Shown: positions 27,712-35,648 of the stretch, one piece after another
Position numbering within the stretch: position 1 is the first letter of the stretch
How the letters are laid out: each line of letters begins with the position of its first letter
DNA from: Clostridia bacterium
GTDB taxonomy: Bacteria > Bacillota_A > Clostridia > Christensenellales > Aristaeellaceae
DNA length: 64,000 bases
Reading direction: 5' to 3'
Assembly: GCA_017517815.1 (NCBI GenBank)
Contig: JAFWYA010000033.1
Coordinates: 76,484 to 140,483, forward strand
Position numbers and translations under genes: made by a program
Notes under the pieces: generated by a model
Database searches by the model: none
Told to the model about the DNA's origin: nothing
Seen by the model: the letters and a program-made list of their open reading frames with translations, nothing else

Positions 27712-27783
27712 TAGTCCGTTCCTTTCGTGAAGCACATAACTGCCTTCATTATAGATTTCCTGTTTTTGATTGTCAAGAAATGC

Positions 27784-27815
27784 AAAAAGACCGGAGCGCT
27801 CATCACGCTCCGGTC
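27784..27815 (-). terminator. Terminator after secF
   Basis: A 10-bp stem GACCGGAGCG / CGCTCCGGTC with a 7-base loop. On the minus strand it is followed by TTTTTGC. Confidence 0.88.
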
Positions 27816-27832
27816 AGGGAAAATTACATTTT

Positions 27833-28744
27833 TCAGTCCTTCTTCGCCTTGCGGTTGAGGCGCAGTTCCTCAAGCATGGCCCATACATAGCCGTTGATCA
27901 TGTTGGCGCTGTACACGCCGGCCAGAATACCCACAATGATGGGCAGGCTGAACTCACGGATGGCGTCCACACCCAGCACATACAGGGCAACGATGGTCAC
28001 CAGCGTGGTCAGGGTGGTGTTGATGGTGCGGCCCAGACTCTCACGAATGGACACGTTCACGATCTCTTCGCGCTTCAGGCCGGCATAGGCGGGCTTGCGG
28101 TTGTTCTCGCGGATGCGGTCGAAGATGACGATGGTGTTGTTGATGGAATAACCCACGATGGTCAGCATTGCAGCAATGAAGGAAGAGTTCATCTGGATGA
28201 AGCTGCGCAGCAGCACCATGAAGCTGAGCATGATCAGCACGTCATGCACCAGGCCGATCACAGCCGCCAGACCGGACGCGAAGTCGAAACGGACGGCGAT
28301 GTAGATCAGCATCAGCACGCTGGCCAGCAGCACGCTCAGAATGGCGTTCTTCACCAGCACCTTGCCGGCGATGGGGCCGACGTAGCTGGCGGTGGCAGTG
28401 GCGGTATCCATGGTGGGGTACTTTTCGATCAGAGCAGCCTCCAGACCGTTCTGCAGGGTCTGGATCTCGTCGTCGCCGCCCAGCTGGGGCACGCGGATCT
28501 GCACGGTGTGACCCGCTTCGCCGGAGGTGGACACGGTGTACTCGGTGATGCCCTGAGCCTTCAGAGCTTCTTCGATGTCGGCCTGCTCAAAGGCAGCGCC
28601 CATGTTGTACTGAATGTTCAGACCGCCTGCAAAGTCAATGCCGTAGTTGATGCCCAGTCCGCACAGGGACAGTACCAGCGCAAGCACCATGATGGCAGCG
28701 GAAACGCAAATGCAGATGCGGGAGCGATTCTGGATCTTCATCAT
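27833..28744 (-). CDS. secF: Protein translocase subunit SecF
   Basis: Six-helix membrane protein that with SecD uses the proton gradient to help complete export through SecYEG. 303 residues. After TM1 comes GINYGIDFAGGLNIQYN, the SecF signature, and the periplasmic-side domain runs to about residue 120. Helices 2-6 follow with RFDFASGLAAVIGLVHDVLIML and the IVGYSINNTIVIFDRIREN block. Its start codon overlaps the secD stop (TAATG), so translation is coupled. Confidence 0.96.
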   Translation of the reverse strand: MMKIQNRSRICICVSAAIMVLALVLSLCGLGINYGIDFAGGLNIQYNMGAAFEQADIEEALKAQGITEYTVSTSGEAGHTVQIRVPQLGGDDEIQTLQNGLEAALIEKYPTMDTATATASYVGPIAGKVLVKNAILSVLLASVLMLIYIAVRFDFASGLAAVIGLVHDVLIMLSFMVLLRSFIQMNSSFIAAMLTIVGYSINNTIVIFDRIRENNRKPAYAGLKREEIVNVSIRESLGRTINTTLTTLVTIVALYVLGVDAIREFSLPIIVGILAGVYSANMINGYVWAMLEELRLNRKAKKD

Positions 28745-30093
28745 TACTTCGCCTCCCCTTCGTTGGCGGCCTTAACCGCCACATACAGCTTGGTGTTGGG
28801 CCACACGCGCACAAAGCGGGTGAGCAGAAAACGGGTGACCACGATGGCGCTGATCATGGAGATGATCACGCCAAGCAGCAGCGTGGTGGCAAAGCCCTGC
28901 ACACTGCCGGTACCGAAGACCAGCAGCACCACGGCAGCGATGATGGTGGTGATGTTGGCGTCCAGAACGGCGCTCATGGCGTTCTTGAAGCCAATGCGCA
29001 CCGCGTGGATCATGGGACGGCCTTCGCGCACTTCTTCCTTCACACGCTCGAAGATCACGACGTTGGCGTCAACCGCCATGCCGATGCCCAGGATGATACC
29101 GGCGATGCCGGGCAGGGTGAGCTGCACGCCGGGCACCACAGCCAGGAACAGGAACAGCAGGATGATGTAGATCACCAGCGCCCAGTCAGCCACGATGCCG
29201 GCCATGCGGTAGCGGATGATCATGATGAGCATCACGATCAGAATGCCGATGACAGCAGCGGTCACGCTGGTGGACAGGGCGTCTACGCCCAGCGTGGCGG
29301 AGATGGTGTCCAGCTTGTCCTGACGCAGATCAAGGGGCAGAGCGCCGGACTGCAGCTGCAGGCAGATGTTTTCCACTTCATCAGCGGTAAAGTCGCCGGT
29401 CACCAGAACCTTGCCGCCGTAGATGGCTTCGTTGACGGTGGGGCTCATCAGCACCTGACCGTCCAGCTGGATGGTCACGTTCTGGCCGATGGACTGCGCG
29501 GTCATATCGCCGAACAGCTTGTCGCCCTCGCTGGTCAGCGTGAAGCTGATGGCGGGCTGATAGCTTTCGTCCACGGTGGGAGTGGCAGCCTGCAGATGGC
29601 GGCCTTCCATGAACACGTTGCCCTGGGGATCCAGGAACTCAAGCTTCGCGGGGGAACCGATCAGGTCAAGCACTGCGGCGGGGTCGGTCACAGAGGGAAT
29701 CTCCACACGGATGCCGCTGTTGCCCAGCTGGCTGACGGTGGCTTCGGGATAACCCTTCTCGGTCAGACGCTTCGAAATGACGCCCATGGTGGAATCCAGC
29801 AGGGTGTCGAAGTTGTAGCCGGCTTCCTTCAGTTCGTCAGACATGGTGGCTTCGTATTCCACATACACGCCGCCCTTGAGGTCAAGGCCCAGCGAGATGG
29901 CCTGCGGCCAGTTTTCCACGTCGGCGGTGGGCAGCCAGGGCAGCAGCTTGTACAGGCCGCGGCTGTCCAGCCAGGTGCCGTTGAGGCCCAGGAAGCCCAC
30001 GGCCAGGGTGAGTACCAGCGTCACGCACAGCGCGACGATCGCGCCGCTGCGCTTGTCAAGCTTTTTGCGCACGCGATATTTGTTGCTCTTCAT
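28744..30093 (-). CDS. secD: Protein translocase subunit SecD
   Basis: 449 residues, the short Firmicutes-type SecD. TM1 near residues 17-38 is followed by ISLGLDLKGGVYVEYEA, the SecD signature with the DLKGG motif. The large outside domain runs to about 265. The C-terminal bundle contains GIAGIILGIGMAVDANVVIFERVKEE, with the conserved aspartate region. secF follows with a one-base overlap, and a small membrane protein gene lies 62 bases upstream in the same direction. Confidence 0.96.
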   Translation of the reverse strand: MKSNKYRVRKKLDKRSGAIVALCVTLVLTLAVGFLGLNGTWLDSRGLYKLLPWLPTADVENWPQAISLGLDLKGGVYVEYEATMSDELKEAGYNFDTLLDSTMGVISKRLTEKGYPEATVSQLGNSGIRVEIPSVTDPAAVLDLIGSPAKLEFLDPQGNVFMEGRHLQAATPTVDESYQPAISFTLTSEGDKLFGDMTAQSIGQNVTIQLDGQVLMSPTVNEAIYGGKVLVTGDFTADEVENICLQLQSGALPLDLRQDKLDTISATLGVDALSTSVTAAVIGILIVMLIMIIRYRMAGIVADWALVIYIILLFLFLAVVPGVQLTLPGIAGIILGIGMAVDANVVIFERVKEEVREGRPMIHAVRIGFKNAMSAVLDANITTIIAAVVLLVFGTGSVQGFATTLLLGVIISMISAIVVTRFLLTRFVRVWPNTKLYVAVKAANEGEAK

Positions 30094-30155
30094 ATAGAGT
30101 CAACCATCCTTCCGTTTGATATTTGGTGGGGTTTGATGCGGGGAAGGGGCGTTTG

Positions 30156-30500
30156 TCAGCCGCCGGCCATTTCCGGCCTGAACAGCTGATATACGCTGTT
30201 TTCATAGCGCACGCTGCGCAGCACGTGGCCGTTGGCGTCACGCTGCGCGGCAGATGCTGCCATGCAGCAGATTGCCAGCACAGCTGACCAAACCGCCAGC
30301 TTCCATTCGGGGCTGCGCGCCGGAGCGTCGGCAGATGAAGGAGCCTGCGGCGCGGGCATGGGCAAAAGCACTGCATGCTGATCGGCCGGTGCGGGCAGCA
30401 GCCTGACAGGCGCGGCCTCGTCAGCCGGAGTGACGACCAGCGCGCTCAGCATCAGCAAAAACAGCCCTGTCAAAAGCGCTGTCAGCCATACTTTGCGCAT
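30156..30500 (-). CDS. Small proline/alanine-rich membrane protein upstream of secDF
   Basis: 114 residues from the ATG at 30500, preceded by GGAGGTGACAATC. The frame is open further upstream but without a start site as good. One hydrophobic segment at residues 4-24 (VWLTALLTGLFLLMLSALVV) is followed by a Pro/Ala-rich linker (LLPMPAPQAPSSADAPARSP), a second hydrophobic segment at 68-84 and a polar tail. I do not recognise the family. It shares a strong promoter with secD and secF, so a link to the membrane or export is suggested only by context. Confidence 0.6.
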   Translation of the reverse strand: MRKVWLTALLTGLFLLMLSALVVTPADEAAPVRLLPAPADQHAVLLPMPAPQAPSSADAPARSPEWKLAVWSAVLAICCMAASAAQRDANGHVLRSVRYENSVYQLFRPEMAGG

Positions 30501-30548
30501 GATTGTCACCTCCATTTTCACATGCTGTTTTGAAAACGCGTAAAATAT

Positions 30549-30577
30549 ATTATACCGTTCACCGGTTTGTTCGTCAA
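30549..30577 (-). promoter_or_regulatory. Promoter of the secDF operon
   Basis: Minus strand TTGACG and TATAAT with a 17-base spacer, about 50 bases before the small membrane protein start codon. Confidence 0.8.
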
Positions 30578-30650
30578 GAGCGCCAGTTTTTGACAGAACG
30601 AAATGAAAATTTGTAGAAATTGGGAGATACACTTCCATTTCCTCCCTGGA

Positions 30651-30661
30651 TGTGGTATAAT
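30651..30661 (+). promoter_or_regulatory. Extended -10 promoter of the coiled-coil gene
   Basis: TATAAT at 30656-30661 is preceded by TGTGG, which supplies TGn. No clear -35 is seen. Confidence 0.55.
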
Positions 30662-30699
30662 ACTAGAAAATCTCAAAATCGAACAGGAGGTCTTCATCC

Positions 30700-31731
30700 A
30701 TGGCTGAATCCAAACCCACGGCTGCCCCTGCCCAGAACAAAACACCCCTTTTTGCCGTGTGCATTGCATTGGTTGTCGCTGTGATCCTTGCGATCGTTGG
30801 ATTCAGCGGCAAGAACTCCGCACTTGATATGAATGCTGAACTCTCTGCTCAGCTGGATGTGCTCAAGGCAAACGTCGCCGAAGTGGAAGGCAAGCTGACT
30901 GCATCTGCTGCTGAGCTGGAAGCCAAAACTGCTGAAGCAGCCACTGCTGTCGCCGATTTGGAGGCTGCTGCTGCTGCTCAGGCTGAAGCGGATGCAAAGA
31001 TTGCCGAGCTGGAAGCCGCGAAGGCCGAGGGCGAAACCAAGGTTGCTGAACTGGAAGCCGCGAAGGCCGAGGGCGAAACCAAGGTTGCTGAACTGGAAGC
31101 CGTGAAGGCTGAAGGCGAAGCCAGGGTTGCCGAACTGGAAGCTGCGAAGGCTGAAGGCGAAGCCAAGATTGCCGAACTGGAAGCTGCCAAGGCTGAAGTG
31201 GAAACCAAGGTTGCTGAGCTGGAAGCCGGAAAAGCTGAAGTGGAAGGCAAAGTTGCCGAACTGGAAACCGGCAAGGCTGAAGCGGAAGCCAAGATCGCCG
31301 AGCTGGAAGCTGCCAGGGCCGAAGCGGAAGTGAGCACCGCTGCGCTGGACAGCGCCAAGGCCGATGCTGAAACGAAGGTCACTGAACTGGAAGCCAAGGT
31401 TGCTGAAATCGAAGGTAAGGTTGCCGAGACAGAAACCGCCAAGGCTGAAGCTGAAGCCAAAGCTGCCGAACTGGAAACCGCCAAGGCTGAAGCTGAAGCC
31501 AAAGCTGCCGAACTGGAAACCGCCAAGGCAGATGCTGAAGCCAAGGTTGCCGAGCTTGAAACTGCAAAGGCTGCTGCGGAAACCAGGACCGCTGAACTCG
31601 AAACCGCCAAGGCCGAGGTTGAAAAGCAGCTGGCAGACGCCACTGCCGCGCTCGAAGCCGGCGCACAGCAGATTGCCGATCTGCAGGCTCAGGTTGAGGC
31701 GCTCTCCGCTGCACCTGCTGCCGCCGAATAA
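30700..31731 (+). CDS. Membrane-anchored long coiled-coil protein with 14-residue repeats
   Basis: 343 residues. The first 17 are polar, a single helix (LFAVCIALVVAVILAIVGFSG) spans the membrane at about 17-37, and the rest is one predicted rod. Residues about 95-310 are some 16 tandem copies of a 14-residue unit, VAELEAAKAEGETK and variants, which is two heptads. Composition is nearly all A, E, K, L, V and T. The end is Ala-rich. Only one helix and no globular domain are visible, so it may be a spacer or structural filament from the membrane, facing in or out. It is transcribed alone. I do not know a named family; many Ala-Glu-Lys coiled coils are named only by resemblance. Confidence 0.82.
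   Translation: MAESKPTAAPAQNKTPLFAVCIALVVAVILAIVGFSGKNSALDMNAELSAQLDVLKANVAEVEGKLTASAAELEAKTAEAATAVADLEAAAAAQAEADAKIAELEAAKAEGETKVAELEAAKAEGETKVAELEAVKAEGEARVAELEAAKAEGEAKIAELEAAKAEVETKVAELEAGKAEVEGKVAELETGKAEAEAKIAELEAARAEAEVSTAALDSAKADAETKVTELEAKVAEIEGKVAETETAKAEAEAKAAELETAKAEAEAKAAELETAKADAEAKVAELETAKAAAETRTAELETAKAEVEKQLADATAALEAGAQQIADLQAQVEALSAAPAAAE
30996..31625 (+). repeat. 42-base in-frame tandem repeats coding two heptads
   Basis: About 15 imperfect 42-base units within the coiled-coil gene. Neighbouring units such as those at 31008-31100 and 31440-31530 are almost identical, so copy number could change by recombination. Confidence 0.8.
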
Positions 31732-31743
31732 AAAAGTTTTGCT

Positions 31744-31770
31744 GCGCCCTGCTTTGGCAGGGCGCTTTTT
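31744..31770 (+). terminator. Terminator after the coiled-coil gene
   Basis: A 9-bp stem GCGCCCTGC / GCAGGGCGC with a TTTG loop and a five-base T run. Confidence 0.92.
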
Positions 31771-31772
31771 GG

Positions 31773-31801
31773 TTGCAAAGTCGGATAAACTGTGGTAAAA
31801 T
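31773..31801 (+). promoter_or_regulatory. Promoter of proS
   Basis: TTGCAA (31773-31778) and TAAAAT (31796-31801), 17-base spacer, with TGTGG before the -10. Confidence 0.65.
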
Positions 31802-31807
31802 AACCCC

Positions 31808-32074
31808 GTTCCGTTTCAGGAACGGCGAAGGAACCGCAGCTTCCCTCAGCCCTCAGAGAGCCGGCCCGTGGCTGCAAGGCCGGCGGCTGAACCGCTGTAT
31901 CCCGCTTTCGTCTGTGATCGGCCAATCCCCGACGCGTCGCCTGCGTTACAGGGCGCTAAAGGTGAAACGTCTGCTCAAAGCAGCATCGTTTAAGCCGGGT
32001 GGTACCGCGAAGGCTCCCTTCGTCCCAGCGCATGACAAAGAGTCATGGCCGGGAGCGAAACGGAGGCTTTTTTC
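31808..32074 (+). promoter_or_regulatory. T-box leader controlling proS
   Basis: The conserved T-box sequence GGGTGGTACCGCG lies at 31997-32009. AGCC just before it and GGCT just after can form the antiterminator stem. A competing terminator spans about 32010-32074: GGCTCC near its start pairs with the late GGAGGC, an inner CATGAC/GTCATG stem sits between them, and a T run follows. T-boxes sense uncharged tRNA, here expected to be tRNA-Pro since proS follows. The 5' half holds several GC-rich hairpins, for example GCCGGCC / GGCCGGC at about 31860-31885. I could not place the specifier codon with confidence. Confidence 0.88.
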
Positions 32075-32105
32075 ATATCAACAGTTCAAAAAGGAGAGAA
32101 CAACC

Positions 32106-33557
32106 ATGGCCAAGGAAGAAAAGAAGCAGAGCATCGCAGCGTTTATTACTCCCCGCAGCGAAGATTTTTCCCAGTGGTATACTGACGTGATCATTCAGAC
32201 CCAGCTGTGCGACTATACGCCCGTGCGCGGCTGCATGGCCATCCGTCCCTACGGCTACGCCATCTGGGAGCGTATTCAGCAGGAAATGGACAGCCGCTTT
32301 AAGGAGCAGGGTGTTGAGAACGTGTCCATGCCCATGCTGATCCCCGAAAGCCTGCTGCTCAAGGAAGCCGAGCATGTGGAAGGCTTTGCGCCCGAAGTGG
32401 CGTGGGTTACCCACGGCGGCACCGAAAAGCTGCAGGAGCGTCTGGCGGTACGCCCCACCAGCGAAACCATTTTCTGCGAAATGTACTCCCGCTGGGTGCA
32501 GACCTGGCGTGATCTGCCCATGAAGTACAACCAGTGGTGCAGTGTGATGCGCTGGGAAAAGAGCACCCGCCCCTTCCTGCGCACCAGCGAATTCCTGTGG
32601 CAGGAAGGCCACACCATCCACGCCACCCCTGAAGAGGCCGAGGAAGAGACCCTCAGCATGCTGGAGCTCTACCGCGAAGTGGCGGAGGATGTACTGGCGC
32701 TGCCTGTGTATGTTGGCCGTAAGTCCGATAAGGAAAAGTTCGCCGGCGCCCGCGCCACCTATTCCATGGAAGCCATGATGCAGGACGGTAAGGCCCTGCA
32801 GGCCGGCACCAGCCATAACTTCGGCACCAACTTTGCCGAGGCCTACAACATCCAGTTCCAGAGCAAGGCCGGCAAGCTGGAGTATGTGCACGAGACCAGC
32901 TGGGGCGTTTCCACCCGTCTGATCGGCGCCATCATCATGACCCACGGCGATGAGCGCGGCCTGCGTCTGCCCCCCGTCATCGCGCCCATCCAGGCTGTCA
33001 TTCTGCCTATCGCCGCTCACAAGCCCGGCGTGCTGGAAGCCTGCGAAAAGCTCAATGCCGAGCTCAAGGCTGCCGGTATCCGCGTGAAGCTGGACGACCG
33101 CGACACCGTATCCGCCGGCTTCAAGTTCAACGACTGGGAGCTCAAGGGCGTGCCCGTGCGCGTTGAAGTTGGCCCCCGCGATCTTGAAAACGGCGTTGTG
33201 ACCGTCTTCCGCCGCGACCTGTGTGAAAAGGTCACCCTGCCTCTGGAAGGCCTGGCCGACGCCCTCAAGGATCTGCTGGACGATATCCAGAAGACGCTGT
33301 ACAACCAGGCCAAGGCCTTCCGCGACGAGCGCACCAAGACCGTCAGCAACATCGACGAGCTGGGCGAGCAGGTGCAAAACGGCTTCGCCAAGGCCATGTG
33401 GTGCGGCGATCAGGCCTGCGAGGACATGATCAAGGAGAAGTTCAACGCTACTTCCCGCAACATGCCCTTCGACCAGGAAGCCCACAAGTGCGGCGATACC
33501 TGCGTGTGCTGCGGCAAGAAGGCCGATAAGGTCATCTACTTCGCCAAGGCCTATTGA
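32106..33557 (+). CDS. proS: Prolyl-tRNA synthetase, archaeal/eukaryotic-like type
   Basis: Charges tRNA-Pro with proline in the cytoplasm. It starts at ATG 32106 after AAAGGAGAG and has 483 residues. MAKEEKKQSIAAFITPRSEDFSQWYTDVI is the N-terminus of the compact type that lacks the bacterial editing insertion. Class II motifs are visible: GCMAIRPYGYAIWERIQ, VAPTSE-like RPTSETIFCEMY, and the QEGHTIH block near residue 165. The C-terminal region is the zinc-type domain with CGDQACEDMI, later CGDTCVCCGKKA, and ends in tyrosine (FAKAY), as in archaeal-type enzymes. It is controlled by the T-box leader, and the next gene overlaps its stop codon. Confidence 0.96.
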   Translation: MAKEEKKQSIAAFITPRSEDFSQWYTDVIIQTQLCDYTPVRGCMAIRPYGYAIWERIQQEMDSRFKEQGVENVSMPMLIPESLLLKEAEHVEGFAPEVAWVTHGGTEKLQERLAVRPTSETIFCEMYSRWVQTWRDLPMKYNQWCSVMRWEKSTRPFLRTSEFLWQEGHTIHATPEEAEEETLSMLELYREVAEDVLALPVYVGRKSDKEKFAGARATYSMEAMMQDGKALQAGTSHNFGTNFAEAYNIQFQSKAGKLEYVHETSWGVSTRLIGAIIMTHGDERGLRLPPVIAPIQAVILPIAAHKPGVLEACEKLNAELKAAGIRVKLDDRDTVSAGFKFNDWELKGVPVRVEVGPRDLENGVVTVFRRDLCEKVTLPLEGLADALKDLLDDIQKTLYNQAKAFRDERTKTVSNIDELGEQVQNGFAKAMWCGDQACEDMIKEKFNATSRNMPFDQEAHKCGDTCVCCGKKADKVIYFAKAY

Positions 33558-34198
33558 TGATGATCCGTCAGATTTTGTGGGACTGGAACGGTACGCTGCT
33601 GGATGACCTTGCCTATGGCATCAGCGTGCGCAACCGTACCTTCCCGGCCTTCGGGCTTCCCACGATGGACAGCATTGAAGACTACCACAGGCAGTTCACC
33701 TTTCCCATCCGCCTGTACTACGAACGCGCGGGCGTGACTGACGCCAATTTTGTGGAGGTCGCCCACGCGTGGATGGGAGAATATGTGCGCGGCTTTGCAA
33801 ACGTACCGCTGCATGCAGACGCCCTGCAAACGCTGCAGCGCTTTGCCCAATCGGGCATGCGGCAGGTGGTGCTGTCCGCCACGAAGCGCGACATGCTGGT
33901 TGAACAGATCGCACAGTTCAACATTCAGCATCATTTTCATGATGTGCTGGGACTGGGCGATATCTACGCGGGCAGCAAGGAGGATATCGGCAGGCAATAC
34001 CTGCAAAGCTGCGGGATTGCTGCTGAAGAAACCTGCATGATCGGCGATACGCTGCATGACGCCGACGTGGCGCGTGCCATCGGCGCAAAGTGCATTCTGG
34101 TGGCCCGTGGTCATCAGAGCCGCGAAACGCTGCTGACGGCAGGCGTGCCCGTGGTGGATACGCTTGAACAGGCAGCAGACTGGATTTTTGAACAATAA
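33557..34198 (+). CDS. HAD-superfamily phosphatase, phosphoglycolate-phosphatase-like
   Basis: About 213 residues. Start ATG at 33557 overlaps the proS stop (TGATG), so it is in the proS operon. HAD motifs: I, ILWDWNGTLLDD (nucleophile and second Asp); II, VVLSATKRD near residue 105; III, the lysine in GSKEDIG; IV, CMIGDTLHDADVARAIGAKCILVARG. The small helical cap between motifs I and II is type C1, as in Gph and PgmB. Such enzymes remove phosphate from small metabolites; the substrate cannot be told. Confidence 0.88.
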   Translation: MMIRQILWDWNGTLLDDLAYGISVRNRTFPAFGLPTMDSIEDYHRQFTFPIRLYYERAGVTDANFVEVAHAWMGEYVRGFANVPLHADALQTLQRFAQSGMRQVVLSATKRDMLVEQIAQFNIQHHFHDVLGLGDIYAGSKEDIGRQYLQSCGIAAEETCMIGDTLHDADVARAIGAKCILVARGHQSRETLLTAGVPVVDTLEQAADWIFEQ

Positions 34199-34216
34199 GC
34201 AAAGGAGAAAACGGCA

Positions 34217-34303
34217 ATGCGCAAGCTGAATGCAAACAAGCAGTATCAGTACTGGCCTTGGCAGAATGCGGGGCCTTGCTTGCCGTACCTTTCTTTAAGC
34301 TGA
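34217..34303 (+). CDS. Possible 28-residue leader peptide, aromatic-rich
   Basis: A complete small frame with AAAGGAG nine bases before its ATG. It reads MRKLNANKQYQYWPWQNAG and then nine more residues. The centre holds two tyrosines and two tryptophans in a short run. A small hairpin (CTGAC / GTCAG) covers its stop codon, and a strong terminator follows 20 bases later, before the methyltransferase gene. This is the layout of a translational attenuator, but it may be only a chance frame. No similarity recognised. Confidence 0.4.
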   Translation: MRKLNANKQYQYWPWQNAGPCLPYLSLS

Positions 34304-34322
34304 CAAGGTGTCAGCAAACGGC

Positions 34323-34367
34323 AAAAATGCAGGTCCTGGGCTGAAAGCTTACGGACCTGCATTTTTT
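34323..34367 (+). terminator. Terminator before the methyltransferase gene
   Basis: A 14-bp stem AAAAATGCAGGTCC / GGACCTGCATTTTT plus T run, 26 bases ahead of the next start codon. It may end the proS operon or act as an attenuator. Confidence 0.88.
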
Positions 34368-34393
34368 ATTTCTTGCTGAAAGGGTGAAAGAAA

Positions 34394-35176
34394 ATGTACG
34401 AAGAGCTCAAACAGTTTTACGAAAACTATGACGAAGACGGCCGCCTGCTTACCCGTTACGGTCAGGTGGAGTACCTGACAACCATGCGGTATATCAAGCG
34501 CTATCTGCAGCCGGGTATGCGCATCCTTGAAATTGGCGCAGCCACAGGCCGCTACAGCCATGCACTGGCACGCATGGGATATCAGGTAGACGCCGTGGAA
34601 CTGCTGGAACACAATATCGAATTGTTCCGTCAAAATACACAGCCCGGCGAAAACATCACCATCACCCAGGGAAATGCTGTCGATCTGTCCGCTTTTGCGG
34701 ATGGACAGTACGATATCACCCTGCTGCTGGGCCCCATGTACCACCTGATGGAACAGAAACAGCAATTGCAGGCATTAAGCGAAGCGCTGCGCGTTACCAA
34801 AACCGGCGGCATATTGTTTGCGGCCTACTGCAACAATGACGCAACCATGGTGCAGTACTGCTTTGGCCGCGGCATGCTGATGGAGCCCCGCTATCGCGCC
34901 TTGGTCGACCCGGTCACCTTCAAGGCACGTTCTGATCCTCAGGAATTGTTCCAGCTGTACCGCCGTGAAGAGATCGATGAACTGATGGCCCATTTTCACA
35001 CACGGCGGCTGCACTATGTCGGCACGGATATGGCCACGAATTTTATGCGCCAGCAGATCGAAGAGATGAGCGGCGAACTGTACGAGCTGTATCTGCAGTA
35101 CCATTTCACCATCTGCGAACGCGCTGACATGACCGGCGCTACGCACCATATACTGGACGTGCACAGAAAAAGGTAA
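34394..35176 (+). CDS. Class I SAM-dependent methyltransferase
   Basis: 260 residues, cytoplasmic. Motif I is MRILEIGAATGRYSHALARMG near residue 43, motif II ends QVDAVELLEHN, and motif IV is QYDITLLLGPMYHLM near residue 105. The core is a Rossmann fold of the Methyltransf_11/25 type, and the C-terminal 80 residues (RRLHYVGTDMATNFMRQQIEEMS) form a helical part. There is no hint of the acceptor. A GAAAGGGTGAAAG sequence precedes the ATG. The space between the preceding terminator and the start codon is too small for a separate promoter, so expression needs read-through or a promoter overlapping the hairpin. Confidence 0.88.
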   Translation: MYEELKQFYENYDEDGRLLTRYGQVEYLTTMRYIKRYLQPGMRILEIGAATGRYSHALARMGYQVDAVELLEHNIELFRQNTQPGENITITQGNAVDLSAFADGQYDITLLLGPMYHLMEQKQQLQALSEALRVTKTGGILFAAYCNNDATMVQYCFGRGMLMEPRYRALVDPVTFKARSDPQELFQLYRREEIDELMAHFHTRRLHYVGTDMATNFMRQQIEEMSGELYELYLQYHFTICERADMTGATHHILDVHRKR

Positions 35177-35183
35177 CAAAAAA

Positions 35184-35199
35184 GACAGCTTTCGCTGTC
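35184..35199 (-). terminator. Terminator of the primosome-gene operon
   Basis: GACAGC / GCTGTC with a four-base loop. Only on the minus strand is it followed by a T run (TTTTTTG), so it ends the operon that comes from 38 kb. Confidence 0.7.
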
Positions 35200-35231
35200 T
35201 GAAAAGGAATCATTGTCCTGATGATGGGTTT

Positions 35232-35282
35232 CTCAAGGGCGACAGCCCTTGAGCGGTGGGCGTGGGAGGCAGCGCCTCCCAC
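35232..35282. repeat. Pair of intergenic palindromes
   Basis: CTCAAGGGC-GACA-GCCCTTGAG (35232-35253) and GTGGGAGGC-AGC-GCCTCCCAC (35262-35282), GC-rich and without T runs, lie just past the ArsC-like gene. They look like REP-type dispersed elements, but only one copy is in the window. Confidence 0.5.
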
Positions 35283-35297
35283 CGTCGTCCCTCTCCG

Positions 35298-35648
35298 TCA
35301 CTTCCCGGCCTCGACCCACTGCTTCCATGTTTCCTCGTCCGCGCCAACGGTGACTTTGGCACCGTTGCGCACGATGGGGGTGCGCAGGGCGGAGGGATCG
35401 TCCAGAAGGGCGGCGGCGATGTAGCGGTCGTCACTCATGTGGGCGACGGGGCGCTCGAGAGCTTTCTTGCCTTCACGGTCAACAAGCGCCTGCGCGCCAA
35501 CGGCGCGGATGAAGGTGTCCAGCTCTTTTTGACCCAGCTTGTGTTTTTTGAGATCCATCAGCTGGTAGGGGATGCGGCGCTCCTTGAAAAAACGCTCGGC
35601 TTTGAGCACGTCGGGATTCTTTTTGCTGACGTAAATTTGAATGTTCAT
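35298..35648 (-). CDS. ArsC/Spx-fold protein without the active cysteine
   Basis: 116 residues with the thioredoxin-like arsenate-reductase family pattern: MNIQIYVSKKNPDVLKAERFFKERRIPYQLMDL, then LGQKELDTFIRAVG, and near the end DPSALRTPIVRNGAKVTVG, which carries the R-T-P-I motif of ArsC, Spx and YffB. In relatives the first loop is KNCDT or CxxC. Here it reads KNPDV, so the catalytic or redox cysteine is missing, and no other cysteine exists. Arsenate reduction is therefore unlikely. It is the last gene of the DnaD-DnaI-like operon and overlaps the preceding gene by four bases. Confidence 0.82.
   Translation of the reverse strand: MNIQIYVSKKNPDVLKAERFFKERRIPYQLMDLKKHKLGQKELDTFIRAVGAQALVDREGKKALERPVAHMSDDRYIAAALLDDPSALRTPIVRNGAKVTVGADEETWKQWVEAGK

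Noticed and set aside
30996..31625. Regular 42-base repeats that could suggest a CRISPR array
   Set aside because: Units are in frame, contiguous without unique spacers, and encode heptads of a coiled coil.
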